DNA of 51,447 bases from Natrialbaceae archaeon Tc-Br11_E2g14. GTDB taxonomy: Archaea > Halobacteriota > Halobacteria > Halobacteriales > Natrialbaceae. Under the pieces are notes generated by a model. That model worked only from the letters and a program-made list of their open reading frames with translations, was not told the DNA's origin and ran no database searches. This document shows, piece by piece, positions 42,894-51,447 of this stretch. The stretch spans positions 1 through 51,447 of the forward strand of contig LKND01000008.1 in the NCBI GenBank assembly GCA_001564275.1, written 5' to 3'. The stretch's first letter is position 1, and the number at the start of each line of letters is the position of its first letter. Both the position numbers and the translations under genes were made by a program.

Positions 42894-43636
42894 CCACCAT
42901 CCTCAAACTCGGGGGCAGCGTCATCACCGACAAGGACCGGGCGGAGACGCTCGACGATGCTGCACTCGAGGCCGCGGCAGAAGCTATCGGTAACGCCCTC
43001 GCGCGCGGTCAGGCGGCGGACCTGGTTGTCGTCCACGGCGGCGGGAGTTTCGGCCACGTCAACGCCAGTGACCACGGCGTGTCGACCACCCAGGGCAGCC
43101 ACGACGTCGCGGCCCTCCACGACATACACGGGGCAATGAAGGCGCTCAACGGGTTCGTCCTCTCCCGATTGCTCGCCGCGGACGTCCCGGCGGTGCCGGT
43201 GCATCCGCTCTCGGCGGGCGCACGGACCGGCGACGGCTCGCTCGAGTTGAACGCCGCCGCCGTCACCACGTTCCTGGGTGAGGGGTTCGTTCCAGTCCTC
43301 CACGGGGACGTGATCGCTCACGAGGGTGCGGGGGTGACCATCGTCAGTGGGGACGAGATCGTGACCGACCTCGCAACCGCCCTCGAGGCCGACCGGATCG
43401 GCCTCTGCTCGACGGTTCCGGGTGTCCTCGATGGTGAGGATGCAGTCATCGAACGGATCGACGACTACGGGGCCGTCGAGTCGGTGCTCGGGGCGAGCGA
43501 TTCGACGGACGTCACGGGTGGGATGGCCGCCAAAGTGCGGGCCCTGCTCGGCCTCGAGGCTTCGGCCTCAATCTTCGGTCCCGAGGCGCTCGAGGCGTTT
43601 CTGGCCGGGGAACGACCAGGGACGACGATCGGGTAA
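42890..43636 (+). CDS. ipk: isopentenyl phosphate kinase
   Basis: 248 residues of the amino acid kinase family: ILKLGGSVITDKDRAETLDD at the N-terminus, VVHGGGSFGHVNASDHGVS with the family histidine, and DVTGGMAAKVRALLGLEA. Phosphorylates isopentenyl phosphate to IPP, the last step of the archaeal mevalonate route. The ATGA overlap with mvk couples translation of two steps of one pathway. Confidence 0.96.
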   Translation: MTTILKLGGSVITDKDRAETLDDAALEAAAEAIGNALARGQAADLVVVHGGGSFGHVNASDHGVSTTQGSHDVAALHDIHGAMKALNGFVLSRLLAADVPAVPVHPLSAGARTGDGSLELNAAAVTTFLGEGFVPVLHGDVIAHEGAGVTIVSGDEIVTDLATALEADRIGLCSTVPGVLDGEDAVIERIDDYGAVESVLGASDSTDVTGGMAAKVRALLGLEASASIFGPEALEAFLAGERPGTTIG

Positions 43637-43677
43637 CTGACCGACAGGCGTTTGTCGCTGGCGACGACACGGAGGAT

Positions 43678-44418
43678 ATGATCGAGGCCGTCTGCTTCGA
43701 CCTGGACGACACGCTGTACCCCTACGACCCCTGCAACGAGGCCGGGAAGGCTGCCGCTCGAGCCGCTGCACGAGAACGGAGTTACGACTTCGACTCCGAC
43801 GGCGATGGCGACCACGGCGACGTGGACAGCGCATTCGAGGCGTTTTATCAACGTGGACGCCAGGACGTCAAGCGGGATCTGACCGGGACGGCCGCCTCTC
43901 ACGAACGCCTGTTGTACTTCAAGCGCGCCCTCGAGCACCACACGGGACGACCGCAGCCCGCGGACGCCCTCGCGCTCGGGGGCGCCTTCTGGGACGGCTA
44001 TCTCGAGGCGATGGAGCCGTTCCCGGAGACCCTCGAGACGCTCGAGACGGTCCGTGATCGCGGTCTCGACGTGGCCATCGTCACGAACCTCACCACTCGG
44101 GTGCAGTTGCGCAAGCTCGAGGCGCTCGAGCTCCCGCCGCTGATCGACTGTCTCATCACCTCCGAGGAGGTGGGCCAGGAGAAGCCGGCCTCTGTCCCGT
44201 TCACGCTCGCACTATCGCGCCTGGGTGTCGACGTGGCGGATGCGCTGATGGTCGGTGACTCGATCGCATCGGACGTCGTCGGCGCGAACGCCCTCGGCAT
44301 CGAATCCGTCTGGCTGGACCACCGGGGGGTTGGCCTCGAGGGCGTCGACACCGACGGGCCCTACGGGACTCCCGACCACAGGATAGAAAGTCTGGGGGCG
44401 GTAACTGATCTGCTATGA
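43678..44418 (+). CDS. HAD-superfamily hydrolase
   Basis: 246 residues. Motif [12 protein letters not shown] (Asp nucleophile and acid/base pair), a helical cap (about 20-105), motif II VTNLTTR, motif III lysine region [13 protein letters not shown], motif [19 protein letters not shown] small-molecule phosphatase; substrate unknown. In the mvk-ipk series, 41 bp after ipk and overlapping the aldolase by 4 nt. Confidence 0.9.
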   Translation: MIEAVCFDLDDTLYPYDPCNEAGKAAARAAARERSYDFDSDGDGDHGDVDSAFEAFYQRGRQDVKRDLTGTAASHERLLYFKRALEHHTGRPQPADALALGGAFWDGYLEAMEPFPETLETLETVRDRGLDVAIVTNLTTRVQLRKLEALELPPLIDCLITSEEVGQEKPASVPFTLALSRLGVDVADALMVGDSIASDVVGANALGIESVWLDHRGVGLEGVDTDGPYGTPDHRIESLGAVTDLL

Positions 44419-45059
44419 CGATGCTTCTCGAAGCCGAACGACGCCAGGTGGTCGAGCGAGCCCGCGACCTCGCCTCGCTCACGCCGGGTCGGACCGGTAA
44501 CCTGAGCGTTCGATCGGACGAGGCCTTCGCGATTACGCCAACGGGCGTCCCCTACGACGCATTCGACGCGGCGGACGTACCGGTCGTCGGCGTCGGGGGC
44601 GACCAACGCGACGGGGAGATGCTCCCGAGCAGCGAAGTGCCCATGCATAGCGCGATCTATCGCCGGGCGGACGTGGGAGCCATCGTCCACACGCACTCTC
44701 CGTGGTCGACGGCCCTGGCGATCGCGAACGAACCGCTGCCGCCGATCCACTACATGATCGTCGCGGTCGGCAAGTCCGTCCCCGTGGCCGAATACGCCCC
44801 CTACGGCACCGATGCTCTCGCCGAAAACATCGTCACCGCCATGCACGAGGCGGGTTCCACAGCGAGTCTCATCGAGAATCACGGCCTCGTCGTCACTGCC
44901 CCGACCCTCGAGACGGCCCTGGAGAACACGATCCACGTCGAGAGTTTGGCGCAGCTGTATCTCCAGTGTCGAGCTGGCGGGCTCGAACCACAGACGCTCA
45001 CCGACGCCCAACTGGAGACGGTCCTCGAGAAGTTCGAATCCTACGGGCAAGCGTCCTGA
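44415..45059 (+). CDS. class II aldolase/adducin-family protein (fuculose-phosphate aldolase type)
   Basis: 214 residues. Zinc histidines in [13 protein letters not shown] and the later ENHGLVV; N-terminal [20 protein letters not shown] is the substrate-phosphate loop; a catalytic Glu/Asp lies in [14 protein letters not shown]. Related enzymes split fuculose-1-P, ribulose-1-P or similar to DHAP. Translationally coupled to the HAD hydrolase gene, which suggests a joint sugar- or polyol-phosphate step. Confidence 0.88.
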   Translation: MTMLLEAERRQVVERARDLASLTPGRTGNLSVRSDEAFAITPTGVPYDAFDAADVPVVGVGGDQRDGEMLPSSEVPMHSAIYRRADVGAIVHTHSPWSTALAIANEPLPPIHYMIVAVGKSVPVAEYAPYGTDALAENIVTAMHEAGSTASLIENHGLVVTAPTLETALENTIHVESLAQLYLQCRAGGLEPQTLTDAQLETVLEKFESYGQAS

Positions 45060-45106
45060 CGGAACTCGGTGTCGTCAGTCCAATCGATCCGGCTGACTCG
45101 ATTCGA

Positions 45107-45646
45107 TCACGCTTCGTCGTCGCGGTCCCGATCCGCCAGCAACGCCTCGGCCGTCACCAGTGCATCCATCTCGAGACCCGCCGCCTCGACGTGCTCGCGG
45201 CCACCTTCCTGCCGGTCGACGACCACGAGCGCGCGCTCGACCGTCGCGCCGGCGTCGCGCAGGGCCTGGACGGCTTCGACGAGGCTCGTTCCAGTCGTCA
45301 CGATGTCTTCGAGGACGACGACCCGTTCGCCGTCCTCGAGTCGCCCCTCCACGAGGTTCGCCGTGCCGTAGTCCTTGCGCTGCTTCCGGGCGATGACGTA
45401 GGGGACGTCGGCCGCGACACTCGTCGCCGCTGCGAGCGGGACGCCACCGAGTGCGACCCCGCCGAGTTTGTCGTCGGGCTCGAGACGGTCGGCGAAGGCT
45501 TCGGCGATCAGCGAGAGACACCGGGGATCGGTCTCGAAGAGATACTTGTCGACGTAGTAGTCGCTCGTCCCCCCGTGGGCGAGTTCGAACTCGCCGAAGC
45601 GGACGGCGTCGGCCGCTCTGAGGGCGTCGATGAGGTCCTGAGTCAT
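45107..45646 (-). CDS. pyrE: orotate phosphoribosyltransferase
   Basis: 179 residues from ATG 45646. OPRT fold: [40 protein letters not shown] (catalytic Lys/Arg loop) and the PRPP motif [14 protein letters not shown]. Converts orotate to OMP. AGTTTAACTC about 28 nt upstream indicates a leaderless mRNA. Neighbour carS in the same direction is a conserved haloarchaeal arrangement as I recall it. Confidence 0.95.
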   Translation of the reverse strand: MTQDLIDALRAADAVRFGEFELAHGGTSDYYVDKYLFETDPRCLSLIAEAFADRLEPDDKLGGVALGGVPLAAATSVAADVPYVIARKQRKDYGTANLVEGRLEDGERVVVLEDIVTTGTSLVEAVQALRDAGATVERALVVVDRQEGGREHVEAAGLEMDALVTAEALLADRDRDDEA

Positions 45647-45749
45647 GGTGAGGGCTGGTGCGCTCGAGTGAGTTAAACTGACTGATTGAGAACGTTGTGT
45701 CACTATTCCTCGAAACGTAAATCCTGCCGGAATGCGCCGGGCTGTGGCG

Positions 45750-46295
45750 TTACCAGGGTTCGTTTTTCAGCCCCAGTTTGTACGCGATGACGTTCGTCAC
45801 TACGTGGAGAATCGGCGTGAGGATTACGATCACGAGGATGACTTCGAGGGTAAACCAGGTCGTGAACCACTCGGTCGCGAGCAGCGCCGTCAGCGGCAGG
45901 GATACCACGACGAAATCGAGTTGATCGACACCTGGGAACATCGCCCCGCGCTCCCGACCCGTTCGGCGTTTCACGAACGAGGCGAGGATGTCACCGAGCA
46001 TGGCCCCACCGGCGAGGCCGATCGCGGCGAGGATGGGGAACTCGGGCAACTCGACGCCGAGGGCGCTCCCGACGTCCACCGCAACGAGGTTCAGCAATCC
46101 TGCCAGGGCGAGGCCGGTGAGGATGCCGCCCGCGGTCCCACGCCAGCTCTTACCATCACCGAGGACCCGACGGCCGCCCCACGTCCGGCCGCCGTCGATC
46201 GGTCGGCCACCGCCCGTCAACACCGCCGCATTGTTCGGCACGTAGGCGGGTAACATCACCCAGAACGCGACCACGATCGTCTCGAGTATTGCCAT
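45750..46295 (-). CDS. carS: CDP-archaeol synthase (CarS)
   Basis: 181 residues from ATG 46295. Integral membrane CTP:2,3-di-O-geranylgeranylglycerol-1-phosphate cytidylyltransferase. Visible marks: [16 protein letters not shown] at the start, the cytosolic loop [24 protein letters not shown], a second loop [32 protein letters not shown] with acidic metal residues, and about five hydrophobic spans. Supplies CDP-archaeol for polar lipids; upstream precursors come from the mvk/ipk route. Confidence 0.95.
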   Translation of the reverse strand: MAILETIVVAFWVMLPAYVPNNAAVLTGGGRPIDGGRTWGGRRVLGDGKSWRGTAGGILTGLALAGLLNLVAVDVGSALGVELPEFPILAAIGLAGGAMLGDILASFVKRRTGRERGAMFPGVDQLDFVVVSLPLTALLATEWFTTWFTLEVILVIVILTPILHVVTNVIAYKLGLKNEPW

Positions 46296-46441
46296 GTCGT
46301 GGCTCACGCACCACGGTGATGTAATCGCTTGTGGTTCCGTGGCGGCGCTGGCGGGGTGATCTCGGGGCTCGGATCAATCCGGTGACCTGTCCGTCCCAAC
46401 GAATCAAAACTTGCTAACCGGTTGGGCACCGAGACTCGAAT

Positions 46442-47278
46442 ATGATCCCGCCCATTGCGAGCCGATTCGTTGCCGGGGAGTCCCCCGCCGAAGCGCTCGA
46501 GCACGTGCGGTCGCTCAACGAGCGCGATGTTGGGGCCATCATCAACCTACTGGGTGAGCACTACGACAGTCTCGAGGCAGCCGAAGACGACGCAGCCACC
46601 TACCGGTCCCTGGTCGCCGATATCGGAGACACCGATCTCGAGGCCTGTATTTCGGTCAAGCCGTCACAGATCGGGCTCGACCTCGGCGAGGACGTCTTTC
46701 GTGACCTGCTCGCGGAGCTCGTCGAGGTGGCGACCGAGGCGGACGTCTTCGTCTGGATCGACATGGAAGATCACACGACGACCGACGTCACACTCGAGGC
46801 GTTCACGGATCTGGCCCGCGAATACGACGGCAACGTCGGCGTCTGCGTGCAGGCAAACCTCAAGCGAACTCGCGAGGACGTCGAGCGACTCGCCAAGTTG
46901 CCGGGAAAGGTTCGCTTCGTCAAGGGCGCCTACGACGAACCGGCTTCGGTCGCCTACACCGACAAGGCCCGCGTCAATCAGGCGTACGAGGACCTACTCG
47001 AGTACGCGTTCGAACACTTCGACGATGGCGTCGCCATCGGCAGCCACGATCCCGAGATGATCGACCTGGCGAAGGACTTACACGAGGAACACGGCACGCC
47101 GTTCGAGATACAGATGCTGATGGGTGTTCGCGAGGAGGCCCAGACGGAACTCGCCCGTGAGTACGAGATGCACCAGTACGTTCCCTACGGATCGCGGTGG
47201 AAGTCGTACTTCTATCGGCGGCTCATGGAGCGCAAGGAGAACGTCTTTTTCGCGCTCCGGGCAATTCTCGGCCGGTAG
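46442..47278 (+). CDS. proline dehydrogenase
   Basis: 278 residues, FAD-dependent (PRODH/PutA barrel). Features: SVKPSQIGLDLGED, VFVWIDMEDHTTTDVTL, CVQANLKRTREDVERLA, VRFVKGAYDEPASVAY and the C-terminal YVPYGSRWKSYFYRRLMERKENVFF, which binds proline. Oxidises proline to pyrroline-5-carboxylate as first step of proline use. No P5C dehydrogenase adjacent. Confidence 0.93.
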   Translation: MIPPIASRFVAGESPAEALEHVRSLNERDVGAIINLLGEHYDSLEAAEDDAATYRSLVADIGDTDLEACISVKPSQIGLDLGEDVFRDLLAELVEVATEADVFVWIDMEDHTTTDVTLEAFTDLAREYDGNVGVCVQANLKRTREDVERLAKLPGKVRFVKGAYDEPASVAYTDKARVNQAYEDLLEYAFEHFDDGVAIGSHDPEMIDLAKDLHEEHGTPFEIQMLMGVREEAQTELAREYEMHQYVPYGSRWKSYFYRRLMERKENVFFALRAILGR

Positions 47279-47328
47279 TCGGCGTCACAACGGGAACGCT
47301 GATAATCCCGTGGTGTGACCCCCAGTAT

Positions 47329-48078
47329 ATGACCTCGTGGAAGCGGGACTTCGCGAGCGGCCTCATCGTGCTGGGCCCCATCCTCGTCACCCTCTACATC
47401 CTCTGGTGGCTCTACGGTCTCATCGCCGGGATGACCCCAGGCCTGATTCTCGACGCGGACGTCCTCGAGCCGTTGCTCCCCGACGACGCGTTCGACGGTG
47501 CGGCGCGAACGCGCGAACAACTCGCTCAGTTTCTCCGGGTCGTCGTCGTCCTGACCGTGTTCGTCATCCTCACGCTCTCGATGGGCTACCTGATGCGGAC
47601 GACCGTCGGGAGCCTCGTCGAGCGGGTGCTCGATAACCTGGCGAATCGCGTCCCGGGACTGCGGGTCGTCTACAACGCCTCGAAGATGGCCGCCGAAACG
47701 GCCTTCGGTGAGCAAGATTCCCTGCAGACGCCGGTCAAACTCGAGACCTGGGATGGGTTGCGGATGACGGCGTTCAAGACGGGTAAGACGACCGACGACG
47801 ACCGAGAGGTCCTCTTTTTGCCCACGTCTCCGAACATCACCACCGGCTTCGTGATCGAGGTCGAATCCCACCGACTCACGGAACTCGAGGAGGACGTCGA
47901 GGACGCCCTGACCAGGGTGTTGAGTGCGGGGTTCGGGGATGCGGACCGAACGCGAGACATGGACGCCGGTATCTCGATCGACGTGATCGACGAGCGCGTC
48001 ACGAGCCGCGCCGACGGCAGTTCGGAAACGGATGGCGGCGCGGACGAGGGCCACACGGCGAACCGATCCGAGAACTGA
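47329..48078 (+). CDS. DUF502 membrane protein
   Basis: 249 residues from ATG 47329. Two membrane spans (GLIVLGPILVTLYILWWLYGLI and FLRVVVVLTVFVILTLSMGYLM), followed by the DUF502 blocks RVPGLRVVYNASKMAAETAF and VLFLPTSPNITTGFVIEVE. The Ser/Asp-rich tail is disordered. Function unknown; the family is broadly conserved. GATAATCCC about 28 nt upstream of the start. Confidence 0.88.
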   Translation: MTSWKRDFASGLIVLGPILVTLYILWWLYGLIAGMTPGLILDADVLEPLLPDDAFDGAARTREQLAQFLRVVVVLTVFVILTLSMGYLMRTTVGSLVERVLDNLANRVPGLRVVYNASKMAAETAFGEQDSLQTPVKLETWDGLRMTAFKTGKTTDDDREVLFLPTSPNITTGFVIEVESHRLTELEEDVEDALTRVLSAGFGDADRTRDMDAGISIDVIDERVTSRADGSSETDGGADEGHTANRSEN

Positions 48079-48105
48079 TGGTGGACCCCGATTCTCCCTT
48101 CGCTC

Positions 48106-48354
48106 TCACTCGTCCTCACGTCGACGTGGCTCCGGGTCGATTCCGCTGGCGGCGCCAGTGCCAGCCCCTGAATCACCGTCCGCGTCCTGTTCGGCGAGTA
48201 TCTCCTCGAGGCCAGGGGCCCGACGCCGCACCACGAGCAGGACGACCCCGACGAGGATCGCGGGAATGACGAGCATCGCGACGATGACGAAGAGGACCAC
48301 GGACAGGTCGGGCAGTCCAGGGAGGATGGCGACGGTGTACAGGGGCGCGAGCAT
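48106..48354 (-). CDS. small single-pass membrane protein
   Basis: 82 residues: one long hydrophobic stretch, LSVVLFVIVAMLVIPAILVGVVLLVV (about 17-42), then a basic RRRAPGLEEILAEQ and a disordered acidic tail. Resembles other haloarchaeal short membrane proteins but carries no domain I know. Convergent with the DUF502 gene. Confidence 0.65.
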   Translation of the reverse strand: MLAPLYTVAILPGLPDLSVVLFVIVAMLVIPAILVGVVLLVVRRRAPGLEEILAEQDADGDSGAGTGAASGIDPEPRRREDE

Positions 48355-48441
48355 GCGCGTCGATACGGTCGCCCAGCCGAAACCGCTTTGGGTTCGACGG
48401 GCCAGTCACCTGGCCGATACTGCTCTGGGGTCGACGAGCAC

Positions 48442-49323
48442 TTACCCGAGACCGAGAAACGACTCGGCGTTCTCCCAGAGCAGTTTCCGCTGGACATCCT
48501 CGTCGAACTCGAGGGCTCTAAACTGCTCGAGCCAGGGCCCGGGCTCGAGCATGGGGTAGTCGGTACCGAACATGACCTTCTCGGTGAGCAGCGTCTTCGC
48601 GTAGTGAAGCACCTGTTCGTCGATGTACCTCGGCATCCACCCCGAGAGATCCATGTAGACGTTGCCCTTCTGCTGGCAGATCGCGAGTTGCTCCTTCTCC
48701 CAGGGGAACGCCGGATGCGCGATGAGGATCTGCAGGTCGGGGTGGGTGGCGGCGACGTCGTCGATCAACAACGGATTGCCGTACTTGATCTTGAGCCCCC
48801 GTCCGCCGGGTGCACAGGCCCCCAGCGTGGAGTTGCCGCCGTGGAAGACGACGGGAACGCCCAGGTCCTCTATCGTCGCCCACAGCTCCTCGTGGGCGGG
48901 ATCGGATGGGTCGAACCCCTGGGCGATCTGCTGGAACTTGAACCCGGCGAGATCGAGATCGTCGACGCATCGAATCGCCTGCTCGACGCAGTCGTCCTTG
49001 AGCGGGTCGACGGAGCCGAAACCGACGAAGAAGTCGGGATACTCGTCTCTGACCTCGGCGACGTACTCGTTCGGAACCGGCGGGTTCCCCGTATTGGTCT
49101 CGGCGTCCCAGCCGAGCAACACCGCCCGCCCGACGCCGACCGCACGGTAGTCCTCGATCATCTGCTCGTAGGTGTTGGTCTCGAGGTCGGTCCCGAATCG
49201 ATCGGCCGCGTCGCGCATCAGCTGCCCGCCAGCGTCGTGGAGGAACTCGCTCGTTGGCTGGTGGGCGTGGGTGTCGATCGCTCGCGGCCCGTCGGCGGCC
49301 TCGAGCGCGCTGGGCAGTGTCAT
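48442..49323 (-). CDS. amidohydrolase (ACMSD-like metal-dependent hydrolase)
   Basis: 293 residues, TIM barrel of the Amidohydro_2 class. Metal residues: HAH in AIDTHAHQPTSEFL, VVFHGGNS, ILIAHPAFPWEKEQ and FGTDYPMLEPG (terminal Asp). This class includes decarboxylases and hydrolases of aromatic or oxo-acid substrates; exact reaction unknown. AATTTTTACC about 27 nt upstream gives a leaderless start. Confidence 0.88.
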   Translation of the reverse strand: MTLPSALEAADGPRAIDTHAHQPTSEFLHDAGGQLMRDAADRFGTDLETNTYEQMIEDYRAVGVGRAVLLGWDAETNTGNPPVPNEYVAEVRDEYPDFFVGFGSVDPLKDDCVEQAIRCVDDLDLAGFKFQQIAQGFDPSDPAHEELWATIEDLGVPVVFHGGNSTLGACAPGGRGLKIKYGNPLLIDDVAATHPDLQILIAHPAFPWEKEQLAICQQKGNVYMDLSGWMPRYIDEQVLHYAKTLLTEKVMFGTDYPMLEPGPWLEQFRALEFDEDVQRKLLWENAESFLGLG

Positions 49324-49903
49324 GTGACACGGTCCGCGGATGGTGGTAAAAATTGCGGCGATTTGGCGTGACCTCCGTTGAGTGCGCCGCCTCGCTTCTC
49401 GGCGACACCACGACGGCCGCTTTCCAAACGGGTGCCCGCGTCACCCGGCTCCGGACTGGCACTGGCGTGGCCCGGCTTCGGACTAACAATAGCGTCCCCC
49501 AGCTACAGACCGGCACCGGCACGAACCCCCTCCGGGTTGCCACAGGCACGGCCCAACGCCAGTCCCACCACTTCACTCTCATTGAGCAGTCGCTGCGGTG
49601 ACAGACGGATGGTGCATATGCTGAGGCGGCGGGGTTTTCGACGGTGTCGCCCTTTCGAACCTGGCGAGACCACCGTAGTGAACCACGTCGTCACCTCGCC
49701 ACGGGATTCAAGAGCGTGGCCCGCTTACTGACCGGTATGCCACACCGTCGATCAATGGAGGTGACCGGCCGGCACCCCTGACGTGATCGTCTCGAGCAGG
49801 TTGCCGATCGGGGGCCAGCCGAGTCCCTCACTCGAGCACCACCGTCCAGTCGGAACGCCACACTCCCGTCCGCGGACCACGACCCTCGTCGAGGACACCG
49901 ACC
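49324..49903. other. 580-bp intergenic region, no confident gene
   Basis: Contains the amidohydrolase promoter at the left, the degenerate 27-nt tandem repeat (49420-49551) and the hflX 5' region. Both strands have open frames through the tandem repeat, but their products are low-complexity (repeated RLRTGTG-type units) and lack the acidity of genuine proteins here. Confidence 0.45.
49420..49551. repeat. degenerate 27-nt tandem repeat, four to five units
   Basis: Units starting at 49444, 49471, 49498 and 49525: CCCGGCTCCGGACTGGCACT, CCCGGCTTCGGACTAACAAT, CCCAGCTACAGACCGGCACC, ACCCCCTCCGGGTTGCCACA, each 27 nt long, with a partial unit before them. Spacing is exactly 27 nt despite many substitutions, so it arose by duplication and has since drifted. 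Confidence 0.55.
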
Positions 49904-51238
49904 ATGAGTGAACACACCACACGACCGTCCGTGGAGCACCCCGACCAGGGGACAGCAGTCGTCGCCAAGCGCGTCGACTCCGGGACGGCCGACACCGACG
50001 AGATCACCGATCTCGCCCGAGCGGCCGGCTACACCGTCATGGGTGCAGTTACCCAGTCCCGGCGTGCCGACGCCGCGTTACAACTCGGGGAGGGCAAGGC
50101 CGAGGAACTCGCCACACTCGTCGAATCGACGGGGGCAGAGACCGTAATCTTCGACAACCGTCTGGGCCCCTACCAGACGTACAACCTCGGGCAGTTGCTC
50201 CCCGAGGGCGTCGAGGTGATGGACCGGTTCACCCTGATCCTCGAGATTTTCGGCCAGCGAGCCCAGACCCGGAAGGCCCAGCTCCAGGTCGAACTGGCCG
50301 AACTCAGGTACGAACTGCCTCGCGCCGAGGCCAAGACCAGCCTCGCCAAGCGTGACGAACACCCGGGTTTCATGGGGCTCGGGGAGTACGACGAGAGCCG
50401 CGAGCGGGACATCAAGGCCCAGATCAGCCGGATCAACGACGAACTCGAGCGTATCGAACGGACCGAAGAGCAACGGCGCGAGCGTCGACGGGACTCGGGG
50501 TTCGACCTCGTAGCGCTTGCGGGGTACACGAACGCCGGCAAGTCCACGCTGCTCCGCCAGTTGGCGACGGATCTCGAGGTCGACGAGAACGAGGATCGCC
50601 ACCCCGATCTCGACGCGACGGCCGAGTCCCAGGATCGGCTGTTCACCACGCTCGGGACGACCACGAGACGGGCCGACATCGAGCCCCGTGACGTCCTCGT
50701 GACGGACACGGTGGGGTTCATCAGCGACCTCCCCCACTGGCTGGTAGAGTCGTTCAAGTCCACCCTCGATTCCGTCTATCGGGCCGATCTCGTGCTCCTG
50801 GTGGTCGACGTCAGCGAACCGATCGACGAGATTCACGAGAAACTCGTCACGAGCCACGACACCCTCTACGAGCGAAACGAGGCCCCCATCGTCACCGTCC
50901 TCAACAAGATCGATCGGGTGAGCGAAGATGAACTCGACGAAAAGCGCGAGGCACTCTCGGCGCTCGCGCCGGCCCCCGTGGCCGTGAGTGCACACGAGGG
51001 TGACAACGTCGAAGCCCTGCTCGAGCGGATCGACACCGAGTTGCCCGACTGGGAACGCGAGCGACTGGTGTTGCCGATGACTGAGGACACGATGAGTGTC
51101 GTCTCGTGGATTCACGACCACGCGAACGTCGAGGACGTGACCTACGGCGACGACGTCGTCGTGGACTTTAAGGCTCGCCCGGCGGTGATCTCGCGGGCTC
51201 GAGACCGGGCGAGCGAGTTGCGAACTGCCGAGGTGTGA
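49904..51238 (+). CDS. hflX: HflX-family GTPase
   Basis: 444 residues. N-terminal HflX domain (VETVMDRFTLILEIFGQRAQTRKAQLQVELAELRYELPR region, about 100-145, with its long coiled helix) followed by the G domain: G1 AGYTNAGKST (about 204-213), a G2/G3 stretch with TTRRA and VLVTDTVGFISDLP, G4 LNKID. Ribosome-associated GTPase. An insertion with acidic residues (NEDRHPDLDATAESQD) follows G1. C-terminal extension ends in VDFKARPAVISRARDRASEL. Confidence 0.94.
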   Translation: MSEHTTRPSVEHPDQGTAVVAKRVDSGTADTDEITDLARAAGYTVMGAVTQSRRADAALQLGEGKAEELATLVESTGAETVIFDNRLGPYQTYNLGQLLPEGVEVMDRFTLILEIFGQRAQTRKAQLQVELAELRYELPRAEAKTSLAKRDEHPGFMGLGEYDESRERDIKAQISRINDELERIERTEEQRRERRRDSGFDLVALAGYTNAGKSTLLRQLATDLEVDENEDRHPDLDATAESQDRLFTTLGTTTRRADIEPRDVLVTDTVGFISDLPHWLVESFKSTLDSVYRADLVLLVVDVSEPIDEIHEKLVTSHDTLYERNEAPIVTVLNKIDRVSEDELDEKREALSALAPAPVAVSAHEGDNVEALLERIDTELPDWERERLVLPMTEDTMSVVSWIHDHANVEDVTYGDDVVVDFKARPAVISRARDRASELRTAEV

Positions 51239-51447
51239 GCGTCGGATCGCCGCCATCGTGGTTTTTCTCGCGTGGCGGTGGCGTTTGCGGTGACCGTGGA
51301 TGCGGACCCGAATCTGAACCTGCCACTCGAGTTGGGACCTGAACCTGGACGCTGAGCTGATCGGTGAAGTGGCCTGCAACGCTGCCCCCGACCCGACCGT
51401 GACTCCGAGGAAGGAACGTCGTCTCGTAACGACGAATATCGTCCCAG
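51239..51447. other. right edge, no feature seen
   Basis: 209 bp after the hflX stop. No open frame with gene-like composition and no hairpin followed by a T-run; the short TTTTTCTCG at about 51263 may help end hflX transcription. Confidence 0.4.

Noticed and set aside
50078-51379. Long leftward open frame opposite hflX
   Set aside because: Mirrors the hflX coding frame and has no recognisable domain, while hflX has all GTPase motifs. The same argument removes the large antisense frames at 1713-2765, 29822-31078 and 38874-40076.
1-51447. CRISPR array, rRNA or integrated virus/plasmid
   Set aside because: No regularly spaced identical repeats with unique spacers, no rRNA-like sequence, and no integrase, capsid or replication genes were seen.

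Overview
This window is chromosomal DNA from a halophilic archaeon (class Halobacteria). The basis is high GC, very acidic predicted proteins, TATA boxes about 25-30 nt before start codons with almost no leader, and a haloarchaeal gene set: TFB, Rad25/XPB, Elp3, archaeal mevalonate kinase and isopentenyl phosphate kinase, CarS, a DRG GTPase, HflX and wHTH regulators. Very frequent CTCGAG and a complete methylaspartate-cycle cluster would suit the Natrialbales, but I cannot name a genus. No rRNA, tRNA or CRISPR array was seen.

Layout. 0.1-7.1 kb: methylaspartate cycle of acetyl-CoA assimilation, mcl-mch-mal-glmE-glmS leftward and mct rightward from one divergent promoter. 7.1-10.6 kb: accessory segment with an IS1341-type tnpB element (no tnpA), a VOC protein, a PsiE-like membrane protein, and IS-type hairpins and palindromes in mirror order at its two outer ends. 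10.6-16 kb: methyltransferase, geranylgeranyl-reductase-like flavoprotein, thioredoxin, UspA, two tandem paralogues of unknown function and an HTH regulator. 16-27.2 kb: Elp3, SHOCT protein, a large S1/OB/DHH protein with a degenerate DHH motif, metallo-hydrolase, OsmC, DRG GTPase, DUF7344-type regulator and TFB. 27.4-38.5 kb: a 58-residue protein, Rad25, MetY, flavin reductase, thymidine kinase/YIP1 pair, an orphan-looking N4-cytosine DNA methyltransferase, a DUF4397 protein and MutY. 38.6-41.9 kb: class III aminotransferase, PadR regulator, a zinc-ribbon protein and a repeat-rich stretch with a candidate structured RNA. 41.9-51.2 kb: mvk-ipk-HAD-aldolase operon, pyrE and carS, proline dehydrogenase, DUF502 protein, amidohydrolase and HflX.

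Metabolism. The first cluster converts glutamate to methylaspartate, mesaconate, mesaconyl-CoA and beta-methylmalyl-CoA, then to propionyl-CoA plus glyoxylate; malate synthase and propionyl-CoA carboxylation must be encoded elsewhere. mvk, ipk and carS, together with the reductase-like flavoprotein, serve archaeal ether-lipid synthesis.

Least explained by known genes: (i) a dispersed family of about 120-bp nested palindromes (five copies, called R here), one supplying the stop codon of an aminotransferase; (ii) a shorter palindrome (P) in three places, two beside IS605-type hairpins; (iii) a promoter-hairpin-hairpin-T-run arrangement between two R copies that looks like a small RNA gene; (iv) the tandem paralogues at 13.98-15.46 kb; (v) a TnpB lacking the usual RuvC-II glutamate.
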